Source of the DNA: Streptomyces sp. NBC_01198
Lineage (GTDB): Bacteria; Actinomycetota; Actinomycetes; Streptomycetales; Streptomycetaceae
Assembly (NCBI RefSeq): GCF_036010485.1
Contig: NZ_CP108568.1
Location: 2,688,001 to 2,752,000 of the forward strand
Length of the DNA stretch: 64,000 nt
Reading direction: 5' to 3'
Of this stretch, positions 35,189-43,842 are shown piece after piece (positions within the stretch are counted from its first letter, which is position 1; each line of letters begins with the position of its first letter). The notes under the pieces were generated by a model. It was not told the DNA's origin and did not search any database. It saw only the letters and a program-made list of their open reading frames with translations. The position numbers and the translations under genes were made by a program.

Positions 35189-35381
35189 CCCATGGAGGCT
35201 ATCCGGAGTCGCCGACACCGGCGGGCAGGCCCGGTGCCCGGTAGGCGGCAGGTCGGACGGACCCTCCTCTCTTGTCGCGCGGATGCGCGTGCGCGCGCGT
35301 GAGACGCGTGTCACCGCCGCTCGTACCGCAATCACAGCGGCGGCAGGGCAGTTGCCCGGCCCGGGCGGGAGCGCCCGGTAC

Positions 35382-38300
35382 TCACTCCACGACGTGCCGG
35401 CCCTCGGGACGGGCCGTGCAGGCGGCGCGGAAGGCGCAGTGCGTGCAGTGCTGGCCGGCCGCCGGAGTGAAGCTCTCGTCGAGCACCCGGCCGGCCGCGG
35501 TGGCGAGCAACTCCTCTGCCCACTCGCCCGCGAGGGGTTCCTGCCGCTGCACCGCAGGTACGGTCTCGCCGCCCTCCTTGCGGGTCGCGCCGAGCCGCAG
35601 CTGCACGAGTTCCGCGCCGCCCGTGGGCGGCGGCTGCCCGCCGAAGAGCTTGTCGACGGCGCCTTCGCGCAGGGCCAGCTGGTAGACCGCGAGCTGCGGG
35701 TGGTGCGCCACCTCGGCGGCGGTCGGCTTGCTGCGGCCGGTCTTGAAGTCCACGACATAGGCCGCGCCCTGCGCATCGGTCTCGACCCGGTCCATGCTGC
35801 CGCGGATACGGACGCGGGCGTCGCCCGCGGCGAGGGTGACGTCGAAGTCGTGCTCGGTGGCGACCGCGGTGCGGCCGCGCTCCATCACGTGCCAGCGCAG
35901 GAACCTCTCCAGGGCGGCGCGCACGTTGTCCTTCTCCTGCCGGGACTTCCAGGGCGCGTCGAACGCGAGCGCGTCCCACACGGAGTCCAGCCGGGCCATC
36001 AGCACGTCCAGGTCGGCCGGGGCGCGCCCCGAGGCGACCTCGTCGGCCAGCACGTGCACGACGTTGCCGAAGCCCTGGGCCGCGGTGGCGGGTGGTTCCG
36101 CCTTGACCTCGCGGCCCAGGAACCACTGCAGGGCGCAGGTGTTGGCGAGCTGGTCGAGCGCGCTGCCGGACAGCGCCACCGGCTGGTCGCGGTCCCGCAG
36201 CGGCACGGCGGAGGCGGTCGGCTCGTACAGGCCCCACCAGCGGTCCGGGTGCGCGGCGGGGACCAGCGGGTGGCCGTCGTCGCTCAGCGCCGCGAGCCGG
36301 GCGAGCCTGCGGGCCGCGGCCTCGCGCAGCGCCGGCGAGGCCGCCGGGTCGACGGTGGTCGCGCGCAGCTCCGCCACCAGTGCGGACACCGCCAGCGGGC
36401 GGCGCGGGCGGTGCGTCACGTCCTGCGGTGTGACGCCCAGTTCGGCCAGGAAGCGGGACGGCTGGTCGCCGTCGTCGGACGCGGACTTCACGGCCGTGAC
36501 CAGCAGGCGATCGCGGGCGCGGGTGGCCGCGACGTAGAACAGCCGGCGCTCCTCGGCCAGCAGCGCGCCCTGGCTCAGCGGCGGGGCGATGCCGTCCCTG
36601 CCGATGCGGTCCGCCTCAAGCAGCGAGCCGCGGCGGCGCAGGTCGGGCCATACGCCCTCCTGCACGCCCGCGACCACCACGAGCCGCCACTCCAGGCCCT
36701 TGGCGCGGTGCGCCGTCATCAGCTGGACGGCGTCCGGCCGTACGGTACGGCCGCCGAGCGTGTCGGCCGCGATGTCCTGGGCGGACAGCTCCTCCAGGAG
36801 GTTCAGGGCGCCACGGCCGCCGGTGCGCTCCTCCGCGCGGGCCGCGGTCTCGAACAGCGCGCACACCGCGTCGAGGTCGCGGTCGGCGTTGCGGCCCGCC
36901 GCGCCGCCGCGCAGGGCGGCCCGCTCCAGGCGGGCCGACCAGGGGGTGCCGTTCCACAGCGTCCACAGGGCGTCCTCGGCGGTGCCGCCGCCGGCCAGGG
37001 TGTCGCGGGCCGCCCGCAGCAGCGCGCCGACGCGGCGGGCGCCACGGGCGTACGACGGGTCGTGGGCGACGAGCCTTTCCGGCTCGGCGACGGCTTCGGC
37101 GATCAGCACGTCCGACGGGCGTGGCACTGCCACACCCGTCGTGCGCTCCTCGTCGCGCAGCGCCCGCCCCAGCCGCCGCAAGTCGGCGGCGTCCATCCCG
37201 CCGAGCGGCGACCCGAGCAGCGTCAACGCCTCCTCGACCCCCACCCGGATCCCCCCGGACGCCCCGGCGGGTCCGCTCTCCCCCGGGTCGCCGGGGATGC
37301 TCCGCGACGACGACTCCCCGGGAACCCGGGAGGACGCGGAGGAAAACGGATCGGGCGACGCGTCCGGGCCACCGGCGGCCGCGCCGGGGGCCTCCGATGG
37401 GGGGAGGAGGGAGGTGGCGGCGATGTGGAGGGCGAGGAGGAGGGGGGTGACGGCCGGGTCGGTGTGGAGGGGGGTGGTGGAGGGGGGGAGGTCGATGGGG
37501 ACGCCGGCGGAGGTGAGGGCGCGGCGGAGGGGGGCCAGGGCGGCGGACGTGCGGGTGAGGACGGCCATCGTGTGCCAGGGCTGGCCGTCCTCCAGGTGGG
37601 CGCGGCGCAGGGTGTCGGCGATGGATTCGACCTCGGCGCCCGCCGTCGGGTAGGTGCGAACGGCCACGGCGCCGCCCTCGGCCTCGGCGGTCAGGGAGCG
37701 GTGGGCGCGGACCGCCGCAGCCGGGAGCCGGGGCATCGGCATGCGGGCGGTGAGCTGGCGGGTGGCGGTCAGCAGTCCGGCGCGGGCCCGCCGGGAGACG
37801 CGCAGGACGCCGACGGGCGCGGGCCGGCCGTCGCGGCGCGGGAACTGCTCGGGGAAGCCGAGGATGCCGTTGATGTCGGCGCCGCGGAAGGCGTAGACGG
37901 ACTGGTCGGGGTCGCCGAAGGCGACCAGGGTGCGGCCCTGCCCGGCCAGCGCCCGCAGCAGCCGCACCTGCGCCGGGTCGGTGTCCTGGTACTCGTCGAC
38001 GTAGACCGCGTCGTAGCGCCGCGCGAGCTCCTGGTGGATCTCCGGCCGCCGGGCCAGCAGCACCGCCCGGTGCACCAGCTCGGTGTAGTCGACCATCCCG
38101 CCGAGCTCGGTGACCTCCAGGTACTCGTCGAGGAAGGCGGCCGCCGCCGTCCAGTCGGGGCGCCCGATGCGGTGCGCGAAGTCGGTGAGCGCGGCCGGGC
38201 CGAGGCCCAGCTCGCGGGTGCGGGCCAGCACCGCCCGCACCTCGTCGGCGAAGCCCCTGGTGGTGAGCGCGGCCCGCAGGTCGTCGGGCCAGCGCACCCG

Positions 38301-38771
38301 GCCGAGGCCCTCCCGTTCCAGCACCGCCTGGCCCGCAAGCAGCTCGCGGACCAGCAGGTCCTGCTCGGGGCCTGACAGCAGCCTGACCGGCTCCTGGAAG
38401 GCCTCCGCGGGCTGGTGCTCGCGGATCAGGGCGTAGCAGAACGAGTGGAAGGTGCTCGCCGTGAGCCCGCCGAGGCCGCGCGCGGCCATCCGGTCGCGCA
38501 GGTCGACCGCCGCCCTGCGGCTGAAGGTGAGGACCAGGACGCGTTCGGGCGCGGTGCCGGCCGCCACCCTGGCCAGCACCGATTCGATCAGCGTGGTGGT
38601 CTTGCCGGTACCCGGCCCGGCGAGCACCAGCAGCGGCCCGTCCCGGTGCTCAACCACCGCCCGCTGTGCCGCGTCCAGCACAGGGGGCCGTACGGGTGAC
38701 GGGGGCGTCCGCAGCAGTCGGTAGCCGACGGCCGCAGAGGCCGCCGGGGCGGGTGGAGGAGACAGGATCAC
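35382..38771 (-). CDS. adnA: AdnA-type helicase-nuclease
   Basis: The 1129-residue protein is the upstream partner of AdnB (the genes are 193 bases apart, same strand). It has Walker A AGPGTGKTT at 51-59, DEYQD near residue 265, DPDQSVYAFRGAD and FYVAATRARDRLL helicase motifs, and a C-terminal nuclease (VDFKTGRSKPTAAE). The nuclease is flanked by cysteines in an AddB-like iron-sulfur pattern: one in NTCALQWF and a C-terminal CTHCAFRAAC. Pro/Ser-rich linker near 440-490. The promoter region ahead of GTG 38771 was not recognised. AdnAB may be essential in Streptomyces, from memory. Confidence 0.85.
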   Translation of the reverse strand: MILSPPPAPAASAAVGYRLLRTPPSPVRPPVLDAAQRAVVEHRDGPLLVLAGPGTGKTTTLIESVLARVAAGTAPERVLVLTFSRRAAVDLRDRMAARGLGGLTASTFHSFCYALIREHQPAEAFQEPVRLLSGPEQDLLVRELLAGQAVLEREGLGRVRWPDDLRAALTTRGFADEVRAVLARTRELGLGPAALTDFAHRIGRPDWTAAAAFLDEYLEVTELGGMVDYTELVHRAVLLARRPEIHQELARRYDAVYVDEYQDTDPAQVRLLRALAGQGRTLVAFGDPDQSVYAFRGADINGILGFPEQFPRRDGRPAPVGVLRVSRRARAGLLTATRQLTARMPMPRLPAAAVRAHRSLTAEAEGGAVAVRTYPTAGAEVESIADTLRRAHLEDGQPWHTMAVLTRTSAALAPLRRALTSAGVPIDLPPSTTPLHTDPAVTPLLLALHIAATSLLPPSEAPGAAAGGPDASPDPFSSASSRVPGESSSRSIPGDPGESGPAGASGGIRVGVEEALTLLGSPLGGMDAADLRRLGRALRDEERTTGVAVPRPSDVLIAEAVAEPERLVAHDPSYARGARRVGALLRAARDTLAGGGTAEDALWTLWNGTPWSARLERAALRGGAAGRNADRDLDAVCALFETAARAEERTGGRGALNLLEELSAQDIAADTLGGRTVRPDAVQLMTAHRAKGLEWRLVVVAGVQEGVWPDLRRRGSLLEADRIGRDGIAPPLSQGALLAEERRLFYVAATRARDRLLVTAVKSASDDGDQPSRFLAELGVTPQDVTHRPRRPLAVSALVAELRATTVDPAASPALREAAARRLARLAALSDDGHPLVPAAHPDRWWGLYEPTASAVPLRDRDQPVALSGSALDQLANTCALQWFLGREVKAEPPATAAQGFGNVVHVLADEVASGRAPADLDVLMARLDSVWDALAFDAPWKSRQEKDNVRAALERFLRWHVMERGRTAVATEHDFDVTLAAGDARVRIRGSMDRVETDAQGAAYVVDFKTGRSKPTAAEVAHHPQLAVYQLALREGAVDKLFGGQPPPTGGAELVQLRLGATRKEGGETVPAVQRQEPLAGEWAEELLATAAGRVLDESFTPAAGQHCTHCAFRAACTARPEGRHVVE

Positions 38772-38973
38772 GTGGTTCGCCGGTTCGTCGGAGGCTTGAG
38801 CGGTGGTGCGGTCACGGAGACGGGGTGGCCCGGGGGCGCGGTCCGCCCGACGCTACGCCGTGCGTCGCGCGCCCCGCAGGCGCCCCCGGGACACGCCGGA
38901 CACTCCGTACGGGGCGCCGATGCCGTGCCCGGGCCCCGGATGGCGGAAGCTGGACGGCATGAAGTTCCGGCCC

Positions 38974-39345
38974 TCAGCCGTCGGCGGCGCCGCCCGCGCC
39001 CGGCGTGCGCCCGTCCCAGCGCGCCCGGCGCATGTCGACCCGCGGTGTGTGGCCCTCGCCGGCCGGCCCCGCGGTCCGCAGCGGCGTGCCCTCGGCGCGG
39101 TAGGCGTCCAGCGCGCGCAGCTCGTGACCCGGCAGCAGGACGCCGTCGGACCGCACCACGCGCCACCACGGCACGCCGCTGCCGTAGTGCGCGAGCACCC
39201 GGCCGACCTGACGCGGTCCGCCTTCGCCGAGCCATTCCGCGATGTCGCCGTAGCTCATCACCCGCCCGGCCGGGATCAGCTCGACGGTGTCGAGCACCCG
39301 CTCCGCGTAGTCACCGGGCGCGCCGGGGTCGTCTTCCTCGCTCAT
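38974..39345 (-). CDS. Alkyltransferase-like (ATL) DNA-repair protein
   Basis: The 123-residue protein has the DNA-binding fold of O6-methylguanine methyltransferases (VLDTVELIPAGRVMSYGDIAEWLGEGGPRQVGRVLA), but the active-site PCHRV is replaced by PWWRV at residues 59-63. Proteins with tryptophan there bind alkylated guanine without repairing it and hand it to nucleotide excision repair. The start at 39345 (MSEEDD) is preferred to 39375. It follows adnA with 202 bases between and may share a repair promoter. Position corresponds to Rv3204. Confidence 0.9.
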   Translation of the reverse strand: MSEEDDPGAPGDYAERVLDTVELIPAGRVMSYGDIAEWLGEGGPRQVGRVLAHYGSGVPWWRVVRSDGVLLPGHELRALDAYRAEGTPLRTAGPAGEGHTPRVDMRRARWDGRTPGAGGAADG

Positions 39346-39434
39346 CCACCCAATCCTGCCCCAGACCACCGACACCGGGGGGTTCCGGTGCCATCCGTAC
39401 GGTGGTCATGCCACCATCGTCCCGGCGGTGACTG

Positions 39435-42374
39435 GTGATACGAGACAAAGAAGAGACCGACGCGGATCAGCCGGGCGCGGACGAGGCCGCGGCGGCCCCC
39501 CGCGCCCGTAAAGCGCTGCCCGCACCCGGCGGCGGCGAGGACGCGGACGGCACCGCCGGCGGCAAGGGCAAGGCGAAGGACAGCGCAAGGGGCGCCGCAC
39601 AAGGCGGCGCAAAGAACAGCGCACGAGGCGGCGCGAAGGGGGAGGGCGACGCGATGGGCGACGCCGACCACCGCGCCGACAAGCACGGCAAGGGCGACCC
39701 CGAGAAAGAGGAGCGCCCGCACACCCATACGGTCGTCCCCGAGCCGGAACCCGCCCCGGTCGCCGTCGACGAACCGCTGCTCGCCGCCCGGGTGCACCGG
39801 CCCGCCGATCTCATGCGGTTCCTTTTCGGGGTTCTGGGCATCGCCGTGGTGCTGGCCGTCGCCGGTTTCGCGCACGCGACGACGACCGGCCTGGAGACGG
39901 ACATCACCAAGGGCACCGACCACGCGCCCGACGCGCTGGCGTCCTTCGCGGGCCTGACCGCGAGCATCGCGGTGCTGATCGTGCCGGTCGCCTTCGCGAT
40001 CGAGCGGCTGGCCAAGCGGGACGGCCTGCGCATCGCCGACGGCGTGCTCGCCGCGGTCCTGGCGCACGGCACGGCGCTGGCCACGGACCTGTGGGTGACC
40101 AATTCGGCGCCCGGCCCGATCCGCGAGGCGCTCACCCACAACGCGCCGTCCGGCACCGGAATGACCGATCCCGTACACGGGTATCTGGCGCCGGTCATCG
40201 CCTACGTCACCGCCGTCGGCATGGCGCGCCGCCCGCGCTGGCGGGTGGCGCTGTGGTTCGTGCTGCTGCTCGACGCCTTCGCGGTGCTGGTCGGCGGCTA
40301 CACGACGCCGTTCTCGATCGCGGTGACCGTGCTGATCGGCTGGACGATCGCCTACGGCACGGTCTACGCCGTCGGCTCGCCGAACGTCCGCCCCACCGGC
40401 CGGCAGCTGCTCGCCGGGCTGCGCCGGGTCGGTTTCAGCCCGCAGACCGCCCGCCGGGTCCTGGACGACGGGCCGGAGAGCGCGGACTCCGACCGCGGGC
40501 GCGGCTATCTGGTCACCCTGGAGGACGGCCCGCCGCTCGACGTCACCGTGGTGGACCGCGAGCGGCAGGCGCACGGCTTCTTCTACCGGGCGTGGCGGCG
40601 GCTGTCGCTGGTCGGCGGCATCACCCAGCGGCGCTCGCTGCTGTCGCTGCGCCAGGCGCTCGAACAGGAGGCGCTGCTCGCCTACGCGGCGATCGCCGCC
40701 GGCGCCAACGCGCCGAAGCTCATCGCCACCTCCGAGCTGGGTCCCGACGCGGTGATGCTGGTCTACGAGCACATCGGCGGCCGCCGGCTCGACGCGCTGG
40801 ACGACGAGGAGATCACCGACACGCTGCTGCGGGAGGCGTGGACGCAGGTGCGGGCCCTCCAGTCGCGGCGGATCGCGCACCGGCGGCTGGTCGGCGAGTC
40901 GCTGCTGGTGAACGCCTCCGGCCGGGTCTTCCTGACCGATCTGCGCGGCGGCGAGATCGCGGCGGGCGACATCGTGCTGCGGATGGACGTGGCACAGCTG
41001 CTGACGACGATGGCCCTGCGGATCGGCCCGGAGCGCGCGGTGGCGTCCGCGGTGGCCGTGCTCGGCCCCGACGCGGTGGCCAGCTCCCTGCCGCTGCTCC
41101 AGCCGATCGCGCTCAGCCGCGCCACCCGCGCGCAGCTCAAGCAGCTGGCCAGGGAGCGGGCGCAGCGGGAGCGCGAGGCGGTGCTCGCCGCCTCGGCGGC
41201 CGAGAAGGAGGCCCGCGAGCTGAAGCGGACCCAGGACGCGGAGGCCCGCAGCACGGCCCACGGGGGCTCGGACGAGGAGGAGGCCGAGGGCAAGGGCGGG
41301 GAGAAGGCGGTCTCCAAGGCCGCGCGCAAGGCGGAGAAGCGGGCCATAGAGGACGCGCTGGAGGAGGCCCGCGAGGAGGACCTGCTCTCCCGGATCCGGC
41401 AGCAGGTGCTGCTGATCCGCCCGCAGGCCCCGGTCGAGCCGGTCCGGCTCGAGCGGATCAAGCCGCGCACCCTGATCACGGTGATCGCCGGCGCCTTCGC
41501 CGCGTACTTCCTGCTCTCCCAGCTCAGTTCGGTGCCGATCGGGCACGCCATCGCCAACGCCGACTGGCGCTGGGCGGCCATCGCGGTCGCGGCATCCGCG
41601 GCGAGTTACGTCGCCGCCGCGTGCGCGCTGGCCGGCTTCGTACCCGAACGGCTGTCGCTGCTGCGGACGGTGCAGGCGCAGATCGCCGGCTCGTTCGTGA
41701 AGCTGGTGGCGCCCGCCGCGGTCGGCGGGGTCGCGCTGAACACCCGCTATCTGCAGAAGGCCGGGGTGCGCCCGGGCCTTGCCGTGGCGAGTGTCGGCGC
41801 CTCCCAGCTGGTCGGCCTCGGCATGCACGTGCTGCTGCTGATGACCTTCGGCTTCATCACCGGGACGGAGAAGACACCGTCGCTGTCACCGTCCCGTACG
41901 GTCATGGCGGGGCTGCTGACCGCGGGTGTGCTGGTGCTGGTGGTCACCGCCGTGCCGGCGCTGCGGAAGTTCGTCTCCACCCGGGTGCGGGCGCTGTTCG
42001 CCGGTGTCGTGCCGCGCATGCTTGACGTCCTCCAGCGGCCCGGCAAGCTGGCCACCGGCATCGGCGGCACCCTGCTGGTGACGGTGACCTTCGTGATCTG
42101 CCTGGACGGCTGCGTGCGGGCCTTCGGCGGGAATCTGAGCTACGCGACGGTCGCGGTGGTCTTCCTCGCCGGCAACGCGCTGGGCTCGGCTGCCCCGACC
42201 CCCGGCGGTGTAGGCGCGGTCGAACTGGCGCTGACCGGTGGTCTGATCGCGGCGGGCCTGCCGAAGGAGGTGGCCACCCCCGCGGTGCTCTTCTTCCGGC
42301 TGCTGACCTTCTGGCTGCCGGTGCTGCCCGGCTGGCTGTCCTTCACCCAGCTCAGCCGCCGCGGCGAGCTGTAG
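39435..42374 (+). CDS. UPF0104 (lysylphosphatidylglycerol synthase TM-region) protein with a kinase-like central domain
   Basis: The 979-residue protein has three parts. A 100-residue charged N-terminus leads to a first set of membrane helices (to about 310). A cytoplasmic region from 330 to about 620 contains a kinase-like core: ALEQEALLAYAAIAAGANAPKL, VMLVYEHIGGRRLD, and a catalytic-loop-like IAHRRLVGESLLVN, then FLTDLRGGE. The last part (about 680-979) has the UPF0104/MprF-type membrane region ending GSAAPTPGGVGAVE. A highly charged linker lies between. The start is GTG 39435. A lipid or isoprenoid substrate is possible but not shown. Confidence 0.82.
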   Translation: MIRDKEETDADQPGADEAAAAPRARKALPAPGGGEDADGTAGGKGKAKDSARGAAQGGAKNSARGGAKGEGDAMGDADHRADKHGKGDPEKEERPHTHTVVPEPEPAPVAVDEPLLAARVHRPADLMRFLFGVLGIAVVLAVAGFAHATTTGLETDITKGTDHAPDALASFAGLTASIAVLIVPVAFAIERLAKRDGLRIADGVLAAVLAHGTALATDLWVTNSAPGPIREALTHNAPSGTGMTDPVHGYLAPVIAYVTAVGMARRPRWRVALWFVLLLDAFAVLVGGYTTPFSIAVTVLIGWTIAYGTVYAVGSPNVRPTGRQLLAGLRRVGFSPQTARRVLDDGPESADSDRGRGYLVTLEDGPPLDVTVVDRERQAHGFFYRAWRRLSLVGGITQRRSLLSLRQALEQEALLAYAAIAAGANAPKLIATSELGPDAVMLVYEHIGGRRLDALDDEEITDTLLREAWTQVRALQSRRIAHRRLVGESLLVNASGRVFLTDLRGGEIAAGDIVLRMDVAQLLTTMALRIGPERAVASAVAVLGPDAVASSLPLLQPIALSRATRAQLKQLARERAQREREAVLAASAAEKEARELKRTQDAEARSTAHGGSDEEEAEGKGGEKAVSKAARKAEKRAIEDALEEAREEDLLSRIRQQVLLIRPQAPVEPVRLERIKPRTLITVIAGAFAAYFLLSQLSSVPIGHAIANADWRWAAIAVAASAASYVAAACALAGFVPERLSLLRTVQAQIAGSFVKLVAPAAVGGVALNTRYLQKAGVRPGLAVASVGASQLVGLGMHVLLLMTFGFITGTEKTPSLSPSRTVMAGLLTAGVLVLVVTAVPALRKFVSTRVRALFAGVVPRMLDVLQRPGKLATGIGGTLLVTVTFVICLDGCVRAFGGNLSYATVAVVFLAGNALGSAAPTPGGVGAVELALTGGLIAAGLPKEVATPAVLFFRLLTFWLPVLPGWLSFTQLSRRGEL

Positions 42375-42397
42375 CCGGGCGGGGGCGGCGCAAAGGC

Positions 42398-42442
42398 GGA
42401 CGGCCCGGCGGCCGCGCGTGACGCGCGGCCGCCGGGCCGTCC
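42398..42442. terminator. Perfect 21-bp bidirectional terminator hairpin
   Basis: Twenty-one bases at 42398-42418 pair perfectly with 42422-42442 across a TGA loop. It lies in the 98-base gap between the UPF0104 gene and the convergent FG-GAP gene and should stop both. Confidence 0.75.
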
Positions 42443-42472
42443 CGTGCCTGTCCCCCGTGGACCGGACAAGGA

Positions 42473-43381
42473 TCAGAACAGCAGGCTGAAGGCGTTCCAG
42501 CCGCTGTTGCCGATCCTCACTCGCTTCAGGTACGGCGAGGCGGCCTTGCCCGTTCCCGGGTAGAGCCACAGGGCGCCGGCGCCGTCACGGGCGATCAGGT
42601 CGGCACGGCCGTCACCGTTGCTGTCGCCGAGGCCGAGGATCTTGTTGTACGTGTTCCAGCCCCCGCCGATCTTGGTGCGGGCGGCGTAGGGCGCGTCGGT
42701 GCTGCCGGTGCCCTTGTAGAGCCACAGCACGCCGCTCTTGTCGCGAGCGACGATGTCCGACTTGCCGTCACCGGTCAGGTCGCCGCGGCCGGCGATCTGG
42801 CTGTAGGTGTTCCAGCCGCCGCCGATCTTGTGGCGGGTGGTGAACGTGCCGCCGCTGTAGGCCAGGTACTCCCACAGCACGCCGGAAGTGTCCCTGGCCA
42901 GCAGGTCGGGGTTGGACGCGCCGCCCACGTTGCCGGGCATCACGAAGGCGTTGTAGACGTTCCAGCCGCCACCGATGGTCTTCGAGGTGCTGTCGTCGTA
43001 CATCTTCAGCGTGCCGCCGAAGCGGGCGTACAGGACGACGTTCTTCGTGTCGCCCGGGTTGTTCTTGAACATCGCGTTGGCGCTGCTGAAGCCGGAGCCG
43101 GCGTTCTTCTTGGACCCGAATCCGCCGTTCTGGAGCGGCGGGTACTCCCAGATGTTGCCTGCGGAGTCCTTGCCGTCGATGCCGAACGACCAGATCTTCT
43201 CCGCGTTGGAGGAGAAGGCGGTCCTGCTGTTCGATGTCGCGTCGGCGACGCCGCTGATCCCCGTGCCGCTCGCGCTGGCCGACAGGGTGCTGCCGAGCGT
43301 CAGCGCGAGTGCGCCCGCGGCAATGGCGACGGCCTTGGCCTTCAGGCCGCGCCGGTTGTGCCGGCGGTCGTGCGTTTTCAC
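42473..43381 (-). CDS. Secreted FG-GAP/VCBS-type repeat protein
   Basis: The 302-residue product has a Sec or Tat-type signal peptide (RRHNRRGLKAKAVAIAAGALALTLGSTLSASA). From about residue 120 it contains three repeats of some 47 residues, each with a calcium-binding loop (DLTGDGKSD, DSNGDGRAD; less clear in the first, NPDLLARD) and KIGGGWNTY. Such blades resemble integrin-type propellers and, in secreted proteins, are associated with binding. No catalytic domain is present. GTG 43381 is chosen because AGGGGG lies 8 bases upstream. It may be surface-displayed or released; target unknown. Confidence 0.82.
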   Translation of the reverse strand: MKTHDRRHNRRGLKAKAVAIAAGALALTLGSTLSASASGTGISGVADATSNSRTAFSSNAEKIWSFGIDGKDSAGNIWEYPPLQNGGFGSKKNAGSGFSSANAMFKNNPGDTKNVVLYARFGGTLKMYDDSTSKTIGGGWNVYNAFVMPGNVGGASNPDLLARDTSGVLWEYLAYSGGTFTTRHKIGGGWNTYSQIAGRGDLTGDGKSDIVARDKSGVLWLYKGTGSTDAPYAARTKIGGGWNTYNKILGLGDSNGDGRADLIARDGAGALWLYPGTGKAASPYLKRVRIGNSGWNAFSLLF

Positions 43382-43608
43382 CTGTGGTCCCCCTTGGATA
43401 GGTGACAAGTTGTGCCGCCTTGTCGCGGGAAGTCCCGAACAAAGCCCTTGAAGCTACCGCGTTGCGCTTCACGAGTCGGCATCCGCCACGTCATCGCCAC
43501 GTCACAGTTCTGTCATCGTGCCGAGCGCGGCAAGGGCGTTGGCGCCGGCGCGGCATCCGGGCTGGAGAAGCGGTTCGCGGGTACGCGTCGAATCCAGGGG
43601 GTGTCTTC

Positions 43609-43791
43609 GTGGTGGGGGAGATGCCCGAAGAGAAGGTCCGACCGCGACCGCATCGTGAGGCAACCGTGGAAGATCGCATGCAACTGGCCTACAAGGGATG
43701 GCCCTCAGGAACTCCTTTGTGGCTCTTGTTCGTCCTCATCGCCCTTACCCTCGCCATCGCCTACGTCGTCCGCCGCCGCAACGGCGGCTGA
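43609..43791 (+). CDS. Small single-pass membrane protein
   Basis: The 60-residue product reads VVGEMPEEKVRPRPHREATVEDRMQLAYKGWPSG and ends in a hydrophobic helix (TPLWLLFVLIALTLAIAYVVRRRNGG). GTG at 43609 has AGGGGG 7 bases upstream; ATG 43621 is a weaker alternative with a site directly adjoining it. No domain is recognised. The C-terminal helix with flanking Arg/Asn resembles a membrane anchor. It is convergent with moeZ and followed by a strong terminator. Confidence 0.5.
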   Translation: MVGEMPEEKVRPRPHREATVEDRMQLAYKGWPSGTPLWLLFVLIALTLAIAYVVRRRNGG

Positions 43792-43796
43792 ACGCG

Positions 43797-43833
43797 AAAG
43801 GCGGGCCGCGGCGAATCGCCGCGGCCCGCCTTT
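43797..43833. terminator. Bidirectional terminator before moeZ
   Basis: Stem AAAGGCGGGCCGCGGC pairs with GCCGCGGCCCGCCTTT around a short loop, with A and T runs at the ends. It separates the small membrane gene from convergent moeZ. Confidence 0.8.
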
Positions 43834-43842
43834 GCGGGGACG

